DNA of 64,000 nucleotides from Gnetum montanum (lineage: Eukaryota; Streptophyta; Gnetopsida; Gnetales; Gnetaceae), in contig MNCI01016519.1 of assembly GCA_015680685.1 (NCBI GenBank), positions 538,603-602,602 on the forward strand, read 5' to 3'. Shown here one piece after another: positions 47,530-60,509 of this stretch. The notes below the pieces were generated by a model, which worked only from the letters and a program-made list of their open reading frames with translations, made no database searches and was not told the DNA's origin. How positions within the stretch are numbered: the stretch's first letter is position 1; each line of letters opens with the position of its first letter. The position numbers were made by a program, and so were the translations under genes.

Positions 47530-48299
47530 TTAACTCCTCTTTGTTAATGTTTTTAGGATTGACCTAAGAGATATCAACAAAGAACATGAAACACTACCAT
47601 AGGTTCATCATCAATGCTCCCTCTCCATACCTAATTTTGTAGTTGGCAAATCATGTGAAGAAGTACTTACAATGGTGAGACAAGGTTATAATGGAACATT
47701 GCGAGTTTGGGATGAGATGATGATTACATTGGCTATTAGAGAATGGTCATATAGGCTAATAAGAAATTCCAAATGTTGGCATCATGGCTATGATATGGCA
47801 GTGATATATTTGTTGATTTGAAGAGGCCTTCATGCTTTGCATTAGAAACTACTAATTACTCAATGAAATTTGAGGGAACCAACACTTAATAATACAATTC
47901 TTCAACCACTTAACTCTTTCTCTTTCTTTTTTTGAGAAAGATGTTGACTTGCTTAAACTAAGGATACATTGGCCTTTTTGCTCATTTGGCATTTTTTGTT
48001 GTTGTTGTTGTTTTTGGGAGTTAAAAATTCATTGGGTTTTATTGCTAAGGCTAAGTTTTTACTTCTTTACTAAATGAGATTTGTTACATTCAGTGAACTT
48101 GGCTAGTAGAGCATATTGAAGGAGATGTCTCATGGCCATGGTGCATGAATGCCAAATATAGGTTTTCAATGTTAGTAAGGTAAGGAAGGTTGTAAGTTGG
48201 TTATAAATTAGGAGGGGTAATAGTGATGATGTAAGGTGAGCATTGTTGAAAAGATTGAATAAGCTAATTGAATCTTGTATATCAAGGTCACATGGTAAA
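47530..48299 (-). other. 3' untranslated region and polypurine tract, element B
   Basis: AACAAAGAGGAGTTAA before the LTR (minus strand, about 47531-47546) is the probable polypurine tract. A TTG microsatellite lies at 47998-48012. No gene supported. Confidence 0.55.
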
Positions 48300-51200
48300 T
48301 AATCCTTTATGATGCATCACATCCCTACGATGACTTCGAACACATCCTGCAAGCACAACTCCAAGAGGAAAACCAAACTAGTCAATGAATACATGTGTTT
48401 ACAAAAGGTTACATATGGTTATAACTAGATATAGGCCATCATTGGTCACAATTGGTAGAACATGTGAACCTTGTGTAATGCTATGAAGATTCATATAAAT
48501 TTTCCTATATTTCTAAGAGGCTAAAAAGAGACAGAGGTTCATGAAAACTCACTTCTTGTAGGTCATAAGAGTTGTCAATGTTGATTTTCATCCAACTTGT
48601 GAACAAAGAAAATAGAGGATATAAAAAATTATCTAATGTTAGACGAAATATGGTTTGAGATAAGAGTGATTAACAAGGTTGGCTAACTCATTCACATCCA
48701 TGTCTGTTAGCTTGAATACTCCATTGCCATAAGCTTTGGTGACCAAGAAAGATCCTTCCCAATTTCCAAGAATTTGTTTGCATGTTCAAGAATGGGCTTG
48801 AGGACAAGGTCACCTTCCTTGACTCTTTGCCTGTTATATCATGATGATGCTATTATCTCTACTTCTCTTGGTACCACTTGATGTTGGAGAACATTTATAT
48901 TTGCCTTTCCTTCACTGAGCCAAGGTTCATGGTATGCAATTCCTTATTTTTCTTATCATTGATGAAGTTAGATAAAGCTACCATTAAAGATTAAATATGC
49001 ATTTCTAGAGGTAAAATATGCATATGTGGGATGGCTCTGGTTGCAGTTCTAAAGGTTGTTCTATAGGCCCATAGTGCATATGGTAGTTGCTCATGCCATT
49101 TTCATTTACCATTGTTTAACATCTTCTTTAAGAGATTTATAATGACCTTGTTGCTACCTTAAACTTGGCCATTGGCTTGTGGATAGTAAGGTGATGAAAA
49201 GAAATGCTTAATATTTAGTTATTAATAAAAGATATGCATTTCTTAGCTATTGAATTACAATTCATTATCTAAAACAATTGTCAAACATAGGCCAAAATAG
49301 GATATAATGTTATCCAAGAGAAGCTTACAAACTTGTTATGTTGTTGTTTTTCTTAGAGGGATAGCCTCAACTTATTTTGTAAAATACTCAGTTGTAGTGA
49401 TGATGAAACTATGCCCTATAAAGGATTTAGCCCTTATTGGTCCAACTATGTCAATTTCCCATCATTGAAAAGGTCATGTGATTTGAGTGGTGTGCAACTT
49501 AGTTGGTGGAATGTGTATTAAGTTATTGTACCATTGATAGGGTTCACAGGTTTTTAACCTTCTATAGTAAGTCAATTTCCATATAGGACCAATAGTAGTA
49601 TCATAATCATCTAATCTTTGCAACCATGGCTCTAGGTTTAATATGTCCCCCAAATATGCTCTCATGAACTTGCTCAAGGACTATGGGAGCTTTGGTTTTA
49701 CCAAAGCATACTAACAATACACCATCATAGGATCTTCGAGATAATGTGTTATTGGCTACAATGAAATGTTGTTTTGACTGGTTATGTATAGCATCCTTCT
49801 TAGAGGTAGTTATGTTATGTGGGGTTTCACCATGCATTAGTTAAAACTTAATGTTGAGAAATCACTCTTGTTGGGGAACATTGTCAATGGTGACCATAGA
49901 GGTATCTTTAGTGTTCTGTGTGATGGGAAGAGCACAACTCTCCATTAATGAAGGTAACTTATTAAACACATTTGACATCATGGTTAAGGCTAATGGGGCA
50001 ATGGAATTATCTCAAGTGGTATTGGCTTAGGGAATGTATTGGATACCAGCATTTGTTAACTGTAGCATAAGGTTTTTGACTAAATTATAGTGAGGTTGTA
50101 AATGTTTGGCCTTGCATGCATAGAATTTAGTGACTTGGTTAACAACTAGTTGTGAATCATCTTTTATCATCAAATGTGTAATTGCTATGTTACGAGCTAT
50201 CATTATTCCTTTGATTTATCCTTTGTATTCTACTATGTTAGTGCATGAAAATTAGAAATGATAAGTGAAAGGTTGGATCTCACTAGAGGGTAGTATTATT
50301 ATGATAGTAGCATTGCTTCAATGGGTAGTTGAACCTCTAGCAAAGTGCATGATGTCCTCATACCCTTCAGGTATCTCATTAACAATGTTAACATGCTCTT
50401 TAAGAAATTTAGGATCTATGGTTATATTGTCTTTGACTGGGGAATTTGTGAGTTACATGGCTATAGCTTGACCTTTCTTTAAAGCTTGGGAGATGTAGTA
50501 TAAGTTAAACTCAGTTGTTATGGCCTTCCACTAGGCTATTCAGCTACTTTCATATATGTTGGTCATTATGGCTCTTAGTACATTATCTTTGCATATGATA
50601 TTGACTTAGCTAAGTGTCTCTACTTAGCTAGGAAGTGCTTCTTGACCTCATTGTATCAAGTCTCACAAGCAACTAATGCATGTCTTAAGTAGTAGATAGG
50701 TAGTTTTGCTTCATCATCTCATTTTTTATAGAGCAAAGAGGCTATGGAGGTTTCATAGATTTCAAGGTTTATGTAAAATGATTTATCTTTATAAAAGGAA
50801 TATATAGTAGCCAGTTGGACCAACTCTTATTTAATATTTTCAAAATCATTTTGGCATTTCCCAACCCACTCATAGTGAACTCCCTTCTTAAGCAAGTGTT
50901 GCATAGGATGTAGGTTGTCTATGAGCCTTAAGATGAACCTACAAATAAATTACAATTTAGCTTTTAAAACACATAGGTCCTTAAGGTTGCTAGATGGTGA
51001 TAGGATGGTTATGGCTTTAACCATGTCAAGGTCAACTCATATATCTACCTCAAATACAATAAAATAAATTATTTTATTAGTTTTGATATTGAAGACACAC
51101 TTTTTGAGGTTAAGTCTAAGCTCGTACTTGAGAAATCATTATAATACTAGGTTTAGATCATGTGTATGATCATTGGCCATTTTTGACTTGACAGCTATAT

Positions 51201-52040
51201 CATCAACATAATCATTAAGTAACCCTAGCATGTAGTCACTAAAAATGTAGGTAATGACTTGCTTATAGGTTTCTCTTATGTTCTTTAAACCAAATGGCAT
51301 CATGGTATAACAAAAGGTTTCCCAAGGGGTCATGAAGATTGTGTATAGTTGATGTTCTGAGTTAACCCTAACTTGGTTATATTCTAAGAACCCATCCATA
51401 AAGGATAAAGAGACATGTCTAGCTATATTATCGATGAGTTGATTAATACAAGGCAATGAGAAATCATCTTAAATAGTTACCTTGTTGAAGTTATGGAAAT
51501 CAATATAGATATGAATAATCACATTTTTCTTAGGAACTACCACTATGTTAGACACCCAATCTGCATAATCAATGACATAGATGAAACCATCTTGGTAAAT
51601 CTTCATAATCTTATCATGAAATACTAAGGCCAAATCTAGTCTTATGTTGTGTGATTTTTTTTAATTGGTTTGATACTAGCGTTAAGTATGATATTATATT
51701 ACACTAAACATGGATCAAGTCCTTGCATATCCTTGTATGACCAAGTAAAGGATTTACTATTTTCCTGAAGAGCCTTGGTGATGTCTTGGGCTATCTGGGG
51801 TTTCAATGAGGAAGTTAATTTTAATTTTTTCTCCTTATTATTATGGTTTGTAATGGGAATCTTAACTAGAGAGTCCTCAGTGATGTCTCCAACCTTTAAA
51901 TCTAGAGTTTTGACTATGTATTTGGGCCATTCGAGAGACTTCTCTATTGAGGCTATGTGATTGAATAGGTTTCTAGGCATAAGATCTAGGCATTTTCGGT
52001 TAATCAATCATTCAACATCATCATAAGGTTCATTCAATAT
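48300..52040 (-). pseudogene. pol: Ty3/gypsy (Tat-like) pol, element B (decayed)
   Basis: Same gene as 10330-13808, on the other strand. Visible from the start: EPYDDVE, then an open piece 51699-52007 (pre-RT); RT with FMDGFLEYNQVRV, MPFGLKNIRETY and YVDD at 51199-51210 (open 51139-51456); archaeal-type RNase H at 50100-50530 with KDDSQLVVNQV and FVEYKG-type remnants; integrase zinc region VLEQVHESIFGGHIKP at 49607-49680; core with SSPYYPQANGQV and YALWAYRTTFRT around 49000-49250. Many stops, mainly TAG. The C-terminus fades near 48300. Confidence 0.88.
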
Positions 52041-52149
52041 CAAGGGTAGTTTGAACTATGCTAATGTATTAATGATTCAATCTTGCATGTCAACAAAAGC
52101 ACACTAATGAGCATTTGTAATGCATAATTATTAAACAATGTTAAAATAA
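52041..52149 (-). other. conserved pre-pol block, element B
   Basis: The minus strand carries ACATGCAAGATTGAATCAT, related to GCAAGATTGGAGTATGG before pol A, and TGCATTACAAATGCTCAT-like sequence. Confidence 0.45.
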
Positions 52150-52690
52150 TGTAAATATTACAATAATGAAGCATAATGGAGCTAAACAGGGTTAACATGG
52201 AGTGTAACAAGGCAAAATAAGGCTTAGTTAGGGTCATAACATGGTGGACTAAGACCAAAGGAGGTGGATTGAGCTACAAGAAGCTGAAATAAGGGCCAAA
52301 TGATACCAAGTAGGGGCCAAAATGAAGGTCAAAACCATGCAAAATGAGCTCAAACAAGGTTGAATGAGGTTTTAAGGATATCAAATAACATCAAATGATA
52401 TTGAATGATGGTCAAAATGGTGTTAAATGACAAAGAAACAAAGCCAAAATAATGGAAAATGTATAAAAAAGATGATAAATGACCTCAAATGTTGTCAAAA
52501 TGATGAAAAATGATATCAAATATTATCAAATGACACAAAATGATGGTAAAATGATATCAAAATGATGTCAAAAAGATATGAAATGATGTAAAATGATACC
52601 AAATGATGTAGGAAGGGGTTGAACAAGGCTAAACTTGGTCGAACATGGTTAAAAGTAGTTGAAAATGGTCATATTTATTTTTAGTTGATT
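52150..52690 (-). repeat. TTTGAC/CATTTG array, element B
   Basis: Plus-strand words ATCAAATGATAT, GTCAAAATGATG and CAAATGACC are repeated dozens of times. Reverse complement of the array in A, in the same slot. Confidence 0.75.
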
Positions 52691-54790
52691 TTATAGTAAA
52701 GATAAGATAAAACTTACCAAAATAGACCAAAGGTCGTTTTAATAAGTTAAAATTAAAAAAAGGCCATAAATTGCTAAAATAGGCAAAAATCTTTTGAAAA
52801 TCGTATGTATTATTAAAACAATTAAAAATCTTGTGCAAAGTAATAAAATAAATAAAATTTATTAAAAATAATTAAATTAGGACAAAAGCTCATTTAAAGT
52901 GGTTGTACCTTTTGTGAAAAAGTGTTTTTTATTGGTCAAATAATTAAAAAAGCTAAAATGTTGAATTCTTAGCATGATAACATGTGAGCAGTCTGGACTA
53001 CCATCATAGTGTATGGGACCTAAATCCCTAGGATATGAAGAATTCTTGACAAGTTTGGGAATTATTTGACTTGATTTGATTACCACTATATTGTGTAGGG
53101 CTAGTGTAAGGATTTTTCAAGTGTTCTAGGCTATGCATAATTATGTTTGGATAAGGTTTAGCTTGTTAAAGCCCCACATGTTATATGACCTTTGGGACAA
53201 GGTTCCCTAGCAAGTGGAACCAAGATATAGTTTTTATAGCTTACAAGGATCAAATCATTGGTTAATATTCTATCACAAGGATTGTGGAAACTTTTGGATA
53301 ACTTATGAAAAATTCTAGGCACAGTAGATCTTGCCATGAAACTCCACATGCTACTCCACATGCTACACAACATGTGGGATAGGGTTCCTAGTGTGTGGGA
53401 GATATCTACTAGTTTATAGGGGTTTTGATTAGATTTTGTGCTCTCTCCAAGCTTTCATGGTAGTGCTAAAGGTGTATAGGAGAATCTATAGTTTTTTGAC
53501 CTTTTTATATAGGGTTTGAGTCATGTTGAAGTTCTAGGGACTTCCACACATTGCCCCACACGCTATATAGCATGTGAGACATGTCTTCCTATAATGTGGG
53601 ATCTAGAATCAACCTCTAGTAAATTGCTAAGGCCATCTCCTTACTCCACTTTCCAATTTAGGTTTTGTGGAATCCATTGAAAAGCTAGAGAGTAATTTTT
53701 GGCTTGATTTTTAGTAGTGTGAGATGCACACACTACCCTCACATGATGTAAAACATGTTGGACAAATGATCCATCATGTGAGATCTAGCCATGCCAGTTT
53801 TTAGGGACTTTACCTTTGTATTTGGCTTCTTCAATTTCCTATGGTAACATCTAGGCTATGTAGAAAGTTTATGCAAATTTGTTTTGGAAAATTTGAGTAA
53901 GGTTTAATGTGCTTTGAAGTTCTTGAATAACTTTTCATAGCTTTTGAAGGTTAGTTCTTTTACTTAGCTTTCTATCCTATGTCTTGTGGGATCCACCAAG
54001 AAGTTTAATGAGCAATTTTGAGCTTGATATTCATCATTGTAAGGTCCACACACTACGCCACATGTTGCCTAGTGTGTGGAATAGGTGATCCATCATGTGA
54101 GGCCTGGCCATGTTAGTTGTTGATGAGACGCGACTTGCACTGGGCTGCGATATCACATCCCATGCGATATCGCGTCTTACCCTGCGATATCGCGTACGTG
54201 ATATCGCATCCCGCCGTCATATCTATAAATAAGAGGCGGTNTTCGTATTCGTATGGTTGAGTGTAGGGGTACCTTGCCACTCATCAGTTGTGATGAACTT
54301 CAATCTTGTTTTTGGTCTTTTAAGGCTTTTTAGGTTTAGCATTTGGGCATTGTGAGAGTTCTACAACCTATTTGGCCTATATTGCTTAGGTCAAGGTCTA
54401 TGGAGGGCTTCACATGCTACCCCACATGCTGTACAATTTGTGGAAGGTTAAACCCTAGTATGTGGTTATCTTTTGTCATAGTTTTTAGCAATTTTGAATG
54501 ATTTTTTTTATGATAGAATTTTTCTAATTTTTACAAGGTCCTCCAAGATCCAGCAAGCCAATGTATGAGCAAGTTTGACAAGGAATAAGATTGGTGCAAG
54601 ATTTGAACACTACTCTACATGCTACCACAACATATGGGCTAGAAATTTATAGTGTGTGGTCATCTTAAAGTTTAATCCTAGCACCTAGGGTTGCTTAGTA
54701 TCCTTGCCCAAGTCCTATGGGGTCCACCCATGGTTAAATTATCTTAAGTAGTTAAATCATGGGCAAAATTCAACATAAAAAGCCCATTTT
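52691..54790 (-). other. region X of element B
   Basis: Non-coding. B's word recurs every 150-250 bases in both orientations: CCACATGCTAC, ACACGCTATATAGCATGTG, CCACATGTTGCC. The same word is in B's own 3' LTR (46930-47110). Interrupted at 54121-54286 by a young mini-LTR. Confidence 0.55.
54121..54286. mobile_element. 166-bp CpG-rich mini-LTR (solo) with 5-bp target-site duplication
   Basis: Begins TGATGAG and ends CTCATCA (TG...CA with short inverted ends), flanked by perfect GTTGT at 54116-54120 and 54287-54291. Contains two GCGATATCGC palindromes and two imperfect versions, a TATA-like CTATAAATAAG (54222-54232), and about fifteen CpGs, against almost none nearby. Features fit a solo LTR of a very small LTR element (TRIM or SMART type). 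Orientation is inferred plus from the TATA box. One base (54241) is N. Confidence 0.8.
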
Positions 54791-55702
54791 TTATTTATTC
54801 TAAGTTGACAATACATAGAGAATGTTTTCTAGTGTACAAAAAGTTCATCAACAACATTTGGGCATTGTGAGAGAGTTTTTGACACCAAAATATAGCATCT
54901 AAGCTTCTTCCTTAGATGATTCTTCATGGGAAACATGCAAGAACTAGATCTTGTGATTGAACAAAAAATACCCATTGGTTTGTAGTAATTATCTGATTTA
55001 TTTATCCTTAAGTATAGTGTGGTTGTGGTAGAGATGAAAATTTGCTTTTCTATTATCAATAGACTAAGAAAAAATTCTTGAGGATTGGTGATTATGGTAA
55101 AGAGAACAAGATTGACAAGTAGGAATCCAATATTGGATGATGTAGAGCAATTTATATGAATTATATCCAGGCTCTTGGATTCTTTTGTAGCTGAAGGATC
55201 TTCATTGAGGACCACTAGGTATCCATCCTTTACCATTTTTTATAGATTTTTGTTTAAATTATGGGAATGTTTTTCTATCCCTAGGCTTTCTCCGATTGAA
55301 ATTATTCATTCTATCTATGCTAAATGCAAGTTTTAGGTTGTACTATTATGATAAACATGAAATTTGGATCTTATGGCCTATTTTAATAGAGATTTTAGTT
55401 TTTTTCCCAAGTCTATTCATAGTGTTTTTTTCCTAGTTCTAGTTAAATTTGGCCAAAATTTAACATTTTTTCTAACCTTCACAAATTGTAAATTTTTGTT
55501 TTAGGTTTCATAGATCTATTGTGTGAGGTCTTCTAGTCATTCTAGAAGTGGAATCAAGATTTTTGAATTTTTTTTGAATTTATCATGGGTTTTATTCCAA
55601 CCCAATGCATAGCATTTTTGGCTTAATTTGTAGTTTTGGTATTGAAAAACTGGGGGCATTCGTAGTTTTTTGGTCACCTATGTCCAATGTCTAAGTTCTT
55701 TA
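54791..55702 (+). pseudogene. first exon and intron start of the antisense gene, element B
   Basis: The exon ends at 55218 with TCATTGAGGACCACTAG/GTATCC, matching AGCGTGACTACTAG/GTACGC at 24866 in D in sequence and donor position. Upstream sequence back to about 55100 is weakly alike; the ATG is not certain. The following intron-like sequence resembles D's first intron until the copy 3 LTR interrupts at 55703. The gene points away from pol B, as in D. Confidence 0.5.
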
Positions 55703-56989
55703 TGAAAAACCACTAAGAAAATTCATGTTGTAACTTTTTGGAATTGTACCCTTCACCATTAAACCTAAGGTTGGAATTTTATTGTAAAAGTGAGATTTGT
55801 AGCCCATGAGTTGCAATCCCACATACTTGAACTTTTGGACCTAAAAATTTCCTCATAAGTTGTTATAGCCTCACTACCCGGGTGGAAAACATCATGTACT
55901 TTCTATATTTAAGCTTGGGATGGCTAAAAGTGCATTGGGAAATACCAAATTTGTTGTTTTCATGGTTTTTATGTTCGCCATAGCTAAAACTATGTTGGAA
56001 CCACTGATACCCAGCATTGGAGTTGTTGGATTTTTATTTCTCTAGATAGGCTATCAAGGATGCCATAATTCTAGTGTGGTTCCACAAGGCCAGCATAGCT
56101 CCAATAATTCTAGCAAGGATATCATAATGCGGACATAGTTCCCAAGGCTAGCGTAGTTGGATGAAGCTAGGATAGTTGCAAATTCCATTTACTATTTTTG
56201 GTATTTGGTGTAGTTTTGATAGCCTGGGTGCATCAAGACTTATCAAAAATAAAAAGCTACACTAGAAATGATGGCCTGCTACACCTAGAAATTACCTCAA
56301 TTTGTGATCAATCATGGAATAATTTTGTAGCCCAAAGCTAGCAACTGTATGACCTATAAATAAAACTTTCAAACACATTAGACAGGTTCTTCAACTTTAC
56401 AACTTTTGGAACCTTAAGTAATTGAACTTTCTAGCATTTTAAGATCTTTTAAGGAAAATTGAAAATTAGCTAAGCATTAGAGGCCCTTAGCATAGTTTCT
56501 AGCAACAAAAGATTAAGCACAATTTCTAGCATTATTACCTCCAATGCAGTAGATCCAAGCTAAGAACCAACAAGGAGTTTTGGCAATTAGAGTTGGGAAG
56601 TACATTGCTCATGAGGCTGACCATAGAACATAACCTACTAACTTCAATAGGCTTCAAGCTTCATCCAAGTAACTCCCTATGCATTTGAACACATATTTTG
56701 TACACATTTTAAACTTTATACTTTAAATATTCTATTTTTTAATAAATTTTATAGTTCATTTGTTGTGCAAGTTTATTCCATGATTAATTTCTATGCTTTC
56801 TTTTAAATCATATCTACATTTTCATTTAAATTACTTAACCTTGTTAACACTTCCCAAGTCCCTAGGTGATTGATAAGATTGTCCTAGGCACCTTGGATTC
56901 TCTTTCTTGGAGGCCCTTGGAATCTAGGGTTAAACTGTTTCATTTGAAATTTTTAGTTTTCTAGAAACCAAATTTTTTAGGCATGATAG
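55703..56989 (+). mobile_element. 5' LTR of copy 3
   Basis: Starts TGAAAAACCACTAAG; ends about 56989 (GCATGATAG), a few bases before the primer site. Aligns with 14915-16331 along its length. Word repeats CTAGTGTGGTTCC, GGCCAGCATAGC and GGCTAGCGTAGTTGG recur in its own 5' leader. Inserted in the antisense-gene intron of B. Confidence 0.8.
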
Positions 56990-56993
56990 TTTT

Positions 56994-57012
56994 TGGTGCT
57001 AGAAGGAGGGCC
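56994..57012 (+). promoter_or_regulatory. putative primer-binding site, copy 3
   Basis: TGGTGCTAGAAGGAGGGCC after the LTR end. The best-preserved of three. It is not the initiator Met site; it begins like the TGGCGC of Asp-primed Tat/Athila elements but then differs. Confidence 0.6.
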
Positions 57013-57781
57013 TTCACCCTAGCTCTTTCCCAAATTTGATTTTTCCTTTTGAAATCAATTTTGTAATCTTAAACACTTAAAATATATTTTTAAAAGAAAA
57101 GGTCTATCAAGAAAGCTAATGCTATTATCCATTTTCTACAATCAATACCTAGTGTATTAGTTGTAGGTGATTTGGATATTTCCAAAATTTTCATAGCAAT
57201 TACTAGATTTTTTAAAGCTAGTGTGTTTTTTAGCAAAACCTACCACTTTTCCTTATTAAAACCTACCTTTGGTTGTTGCAAAGGCCACCGTAGTTTTCTT
57301 ATAACCATCAAAGACTCATGTTGTGTAAGTTTTTGGGCAAAGCCATTGTAGTCCTTTCTAAGACTCTAGTGTAGCTCTTGGAAAATCCAACATTTCACAC
57401 ATATCTTTTTAAAACTAGCATATTTTTTGAAGAGGGGGTGTCCTCAATGTAGTTTTGCTAGGTCGAAATTTTTTTTTTGTTTATGTCTTAGTGTAGCACT
57501 TGTTGGCAAAGCTAGCATAGTTACCTTTACTAAATTAAAATTGCTACATTTTCATAAGTGTGGTGCACACCGCTACGACTGCAACCTACACTATACCTAT
57601 AGTTGTAGTTCCAACCATTTTTTAAACACACTCGTTTACACCATGGGAAATTCCACTTGCTAGAATTTTTTTGTTTAATTAATTAAAAGATCAAACCAAA
57701 GATAAATTACCACCAATGTCTTTTAGCTATTCAACATTTTTTCCCATTAACTTGATAGACATGATATCCAAACAAGATTCA
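57013..57781 (+). other. 5' leader of copy 3
   Basis: Non-coding; repeats of TAGTGTAGC, CTAGCATAGTT and CAATGTAGTTTTGC with intervening TTGGCAAAGCC. It occupies the same slot as the minisatellite leader of copy 2. Confidence 0.6.
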
Positions 57782-60500
57782 ATGAGGATATATGACCCAA
57801 AAGACCTAGTGATGGCTAAGCATAGGTAATCACTTAGATAGAGGGGTCAAAGCCTAGATTTTTCCATAATAGATGAAAATTACTATAATTTCCTTTGCAC
57901 CAAAATCCAAACTGGCTTGCTCATTCTATGAGTGGAAGTTAAATCCAAACGTGAGTATGAGTTGCCATTGCAACAAGGAGTACATTCCTTCCACATATGA
58001 CAAAATACCACTAAATGATGCTCACATATGAATCCTCTATTAATTGATTAAAATGGATGAGCCAAGTGAAGAGTTAAGCTTAGTGGATCATCATGAAGAG
58101 CATGATGAATTTGAGGCTAAGCCTAAACTTGATAACTTCTTGGGGAGCTTCTTTTAACAATCAACTCCCCAAACCACAACACCCACTTCAACCTCTCCTA
58201 CCTCCTCCTTGGGGTGAGTCCCTCAACATTCATCTCCTATTTACCCTACTATGTTTGGGCTTGCATCTATTATATTATCCCACTAGGCATAATTCATGCC
58301 TCAGTCAACTCCCCTTTTCTCTTCTATGTATTTTGCTACATAGCCTCAATCTGCACGATCATCACTTTTGATCTTCATCACTACTCATTCATTCTTCATG
58401 TCATTAGGCCCTATATTGGGATACTAAGTGATCCAAGGATCACATAAACCATTCAGTCCCTTCATCCCACATGTACCACTACAAACCTCCTTCTCAGTGT
58501 TTAGCCCCCCTTGTGACAATGATTAATCAAACTCTCCACTCTGTGTTGCAACTCATCGTCTCTCCTAATTTACACTGCAACCCTATGTACAAATGCCAAA
58601 ACCCATGGAAATGCCTAAAGGCTTGGATAAGACATTCTAAATAATCTAAGATCTTAGAAAGAGTTACAAAAACTTAAACCCTCAACTATGTAGACAATGA
58701 AGATCATGGATTTTAATTTGGATGATCCTATCAGTCCTACTATCCCATAAATAACTCTTTTCCTAGACATTTCTATATGCTAGTTTATCAAATATAACAT
58801 TGATGATGATATTAATGCTCACCTCATCATCTTTTGCTCCAAGTGTTTGTTGCTATAGGCTTGGCCTCACACCATAATAAGAATCTTCCCTATGTCTCTT
58901 ATAGAGAAGGCCTTAGACTGGTATCACGCATTGCCTTGAGGATTTATATCCTCACTCAAAGAGATGATATCATAATTTGTGAACTATTTTAAGTACAACT
59001 TGAAACCAAATACCACCTTGGACCAATTGATGAAAATCAAATTGGGGCCTCTTGAATTGGTTCAAAAGTTCATCTGAAGGTGGAATGCTCTACTAAATGA
59101 GATTTCTAAATCCATAGCTAAAATACACCTCCTGACCATCTTCAAGGGGGTTGTCAATAACTTTATTAAGTCTAAACCTTATTACCTAGACCCACAATTA
59201 CTCAATCAAACCTTATCACAATTCAAGAATATAGAGGATGCTATTGAGCCTAGCCATGATCCCACCTTCGTGATGTATAAAAATGAATGCACATGAAAGA
59301 ATAAAGAGAAGGGGAGGCAACGCCATGTAGTTATGGCCACTATGGCCAAAGATAACAAAACTACCTAGTGGCCAAAAAAAAATCAACCCAAGGCCCCTAC
59401 CACTAACAACCAATCATAAAAATCTTGGGCCTCTACATCAAGCAACATAAGGCTTAACTTTGAGAGAAAAGATTGGTCAAGGTACACCAAATTACCTCTA
59501 AGAACATCTAAAATCCTTGACCAGTTGCTAAAGAGTTGGAGGATCTAGTACAAACAAATGATAGAGAATTTTTGAAAAAGGCATGATCGGTTATGACCGA
59601 TCACAAAGAACCCCACTCTAGTAGCCAAGGATGATCCACTAATACTAAAGTACTTTAAACTTGACTGATTTTGTCACTATTGTTAGCTACTAGGTCATGA
59701 TATTGACTTCTGCCTGGCCCTAAAGGATGACCTGTGGAAGATGATAGATAATGAAGAGTTAGTGCTTGACACCTCTAACTCAATTAGATCACAAAACTAG
59801 TCCATGTAGATCTATAAGGACCTATTGAATGCTAACAATAGTCCACACACCATAGTCACATTCAATGTGAGCAACAACTCAAGACCTATGTTGGATCCAT
59901 TCATGATTCGGGTGTCTCCTTGCAACAAAACTGATCCTTTAACTTCAACTAGTTCAAAGACCCCTTTGTTTTAAGGATACCATCACCAATGCCTCCCAAG
60001 AAATCCTTTGTGATTAGAATGTCCCCTCCTACTACAACTAAATAAACAATCATAACTGAACAACATCCTTCCATGGTGCCTAACACATCAAATTCTTCTC
60101 AACAAGAAACCACCAACTAAATAATGCAAGAAGTCCATGTAGAAGCCTAAAACCAAAGACAATAGGTAGATCAATGCATGCAAGGATGTGGACTTGATGA
60201 AGCCCAGTCCTATCTCATCCATCCCCATGAGTTTTAATGCTCAAGCTATTTAAACTAGTCAACCAAGTAGGGATCCCAAGCTAAAAGGGAAGGTGAAAAA
60301 GGAAAAATCATAATCAATAAAACATGAAGTTCACATCCTAGGGTACATGAAGGAAGTCAAGATTAGTAAGAATGAAAAACCAACAAGCAGTGAAAAAGAC
60401 TTCCTTAATGCTATGCGTCATGTCCCCCTTTCCAAATGATGCTAGTACATAATGAAGATGGTGCCTCTTCATAACAAGTGTTACTATTATTGTAACAAGA
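57782..60500 (+). pseudogene. gag: Ty3/gypsy gag-pro polyprotein, copy 3 (best preserved frame)
   Basis: ATG at 57782 (MRIYDPKDLVM). Capsid region at 58690-59200 with NAHLIIFCSKCLLL, WPHTIIRIFPMSL and ALDWYHALP. A CCHC zinc knuckle at 59672-59713 (FCHYC, GHDIDFC; one TAG where Gln is expected) is in the same frame as the start codon. The Pro-rich tail (PSPISSIPMSFNAQ) is near 60210-60245. Sequence then becomes Lys-rich (KGKVKKEK) and stops at about 60500, where another LTR starts, so protease is missing. Over twenty stops, mostly TAG/TAA/TGA in place of Gln/Arg codons, few frameshifts. Confidence 0.85.
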
Positions 60501-60509
60501 CTAGAAAGG

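Noticed and set aside
54121-54286. Host promoter or CpG island at the TATA box
   Set aside because: The CpG-rich part ends sharply at target-site duplications and no coding region follows, so a mini-LTR explains it better.
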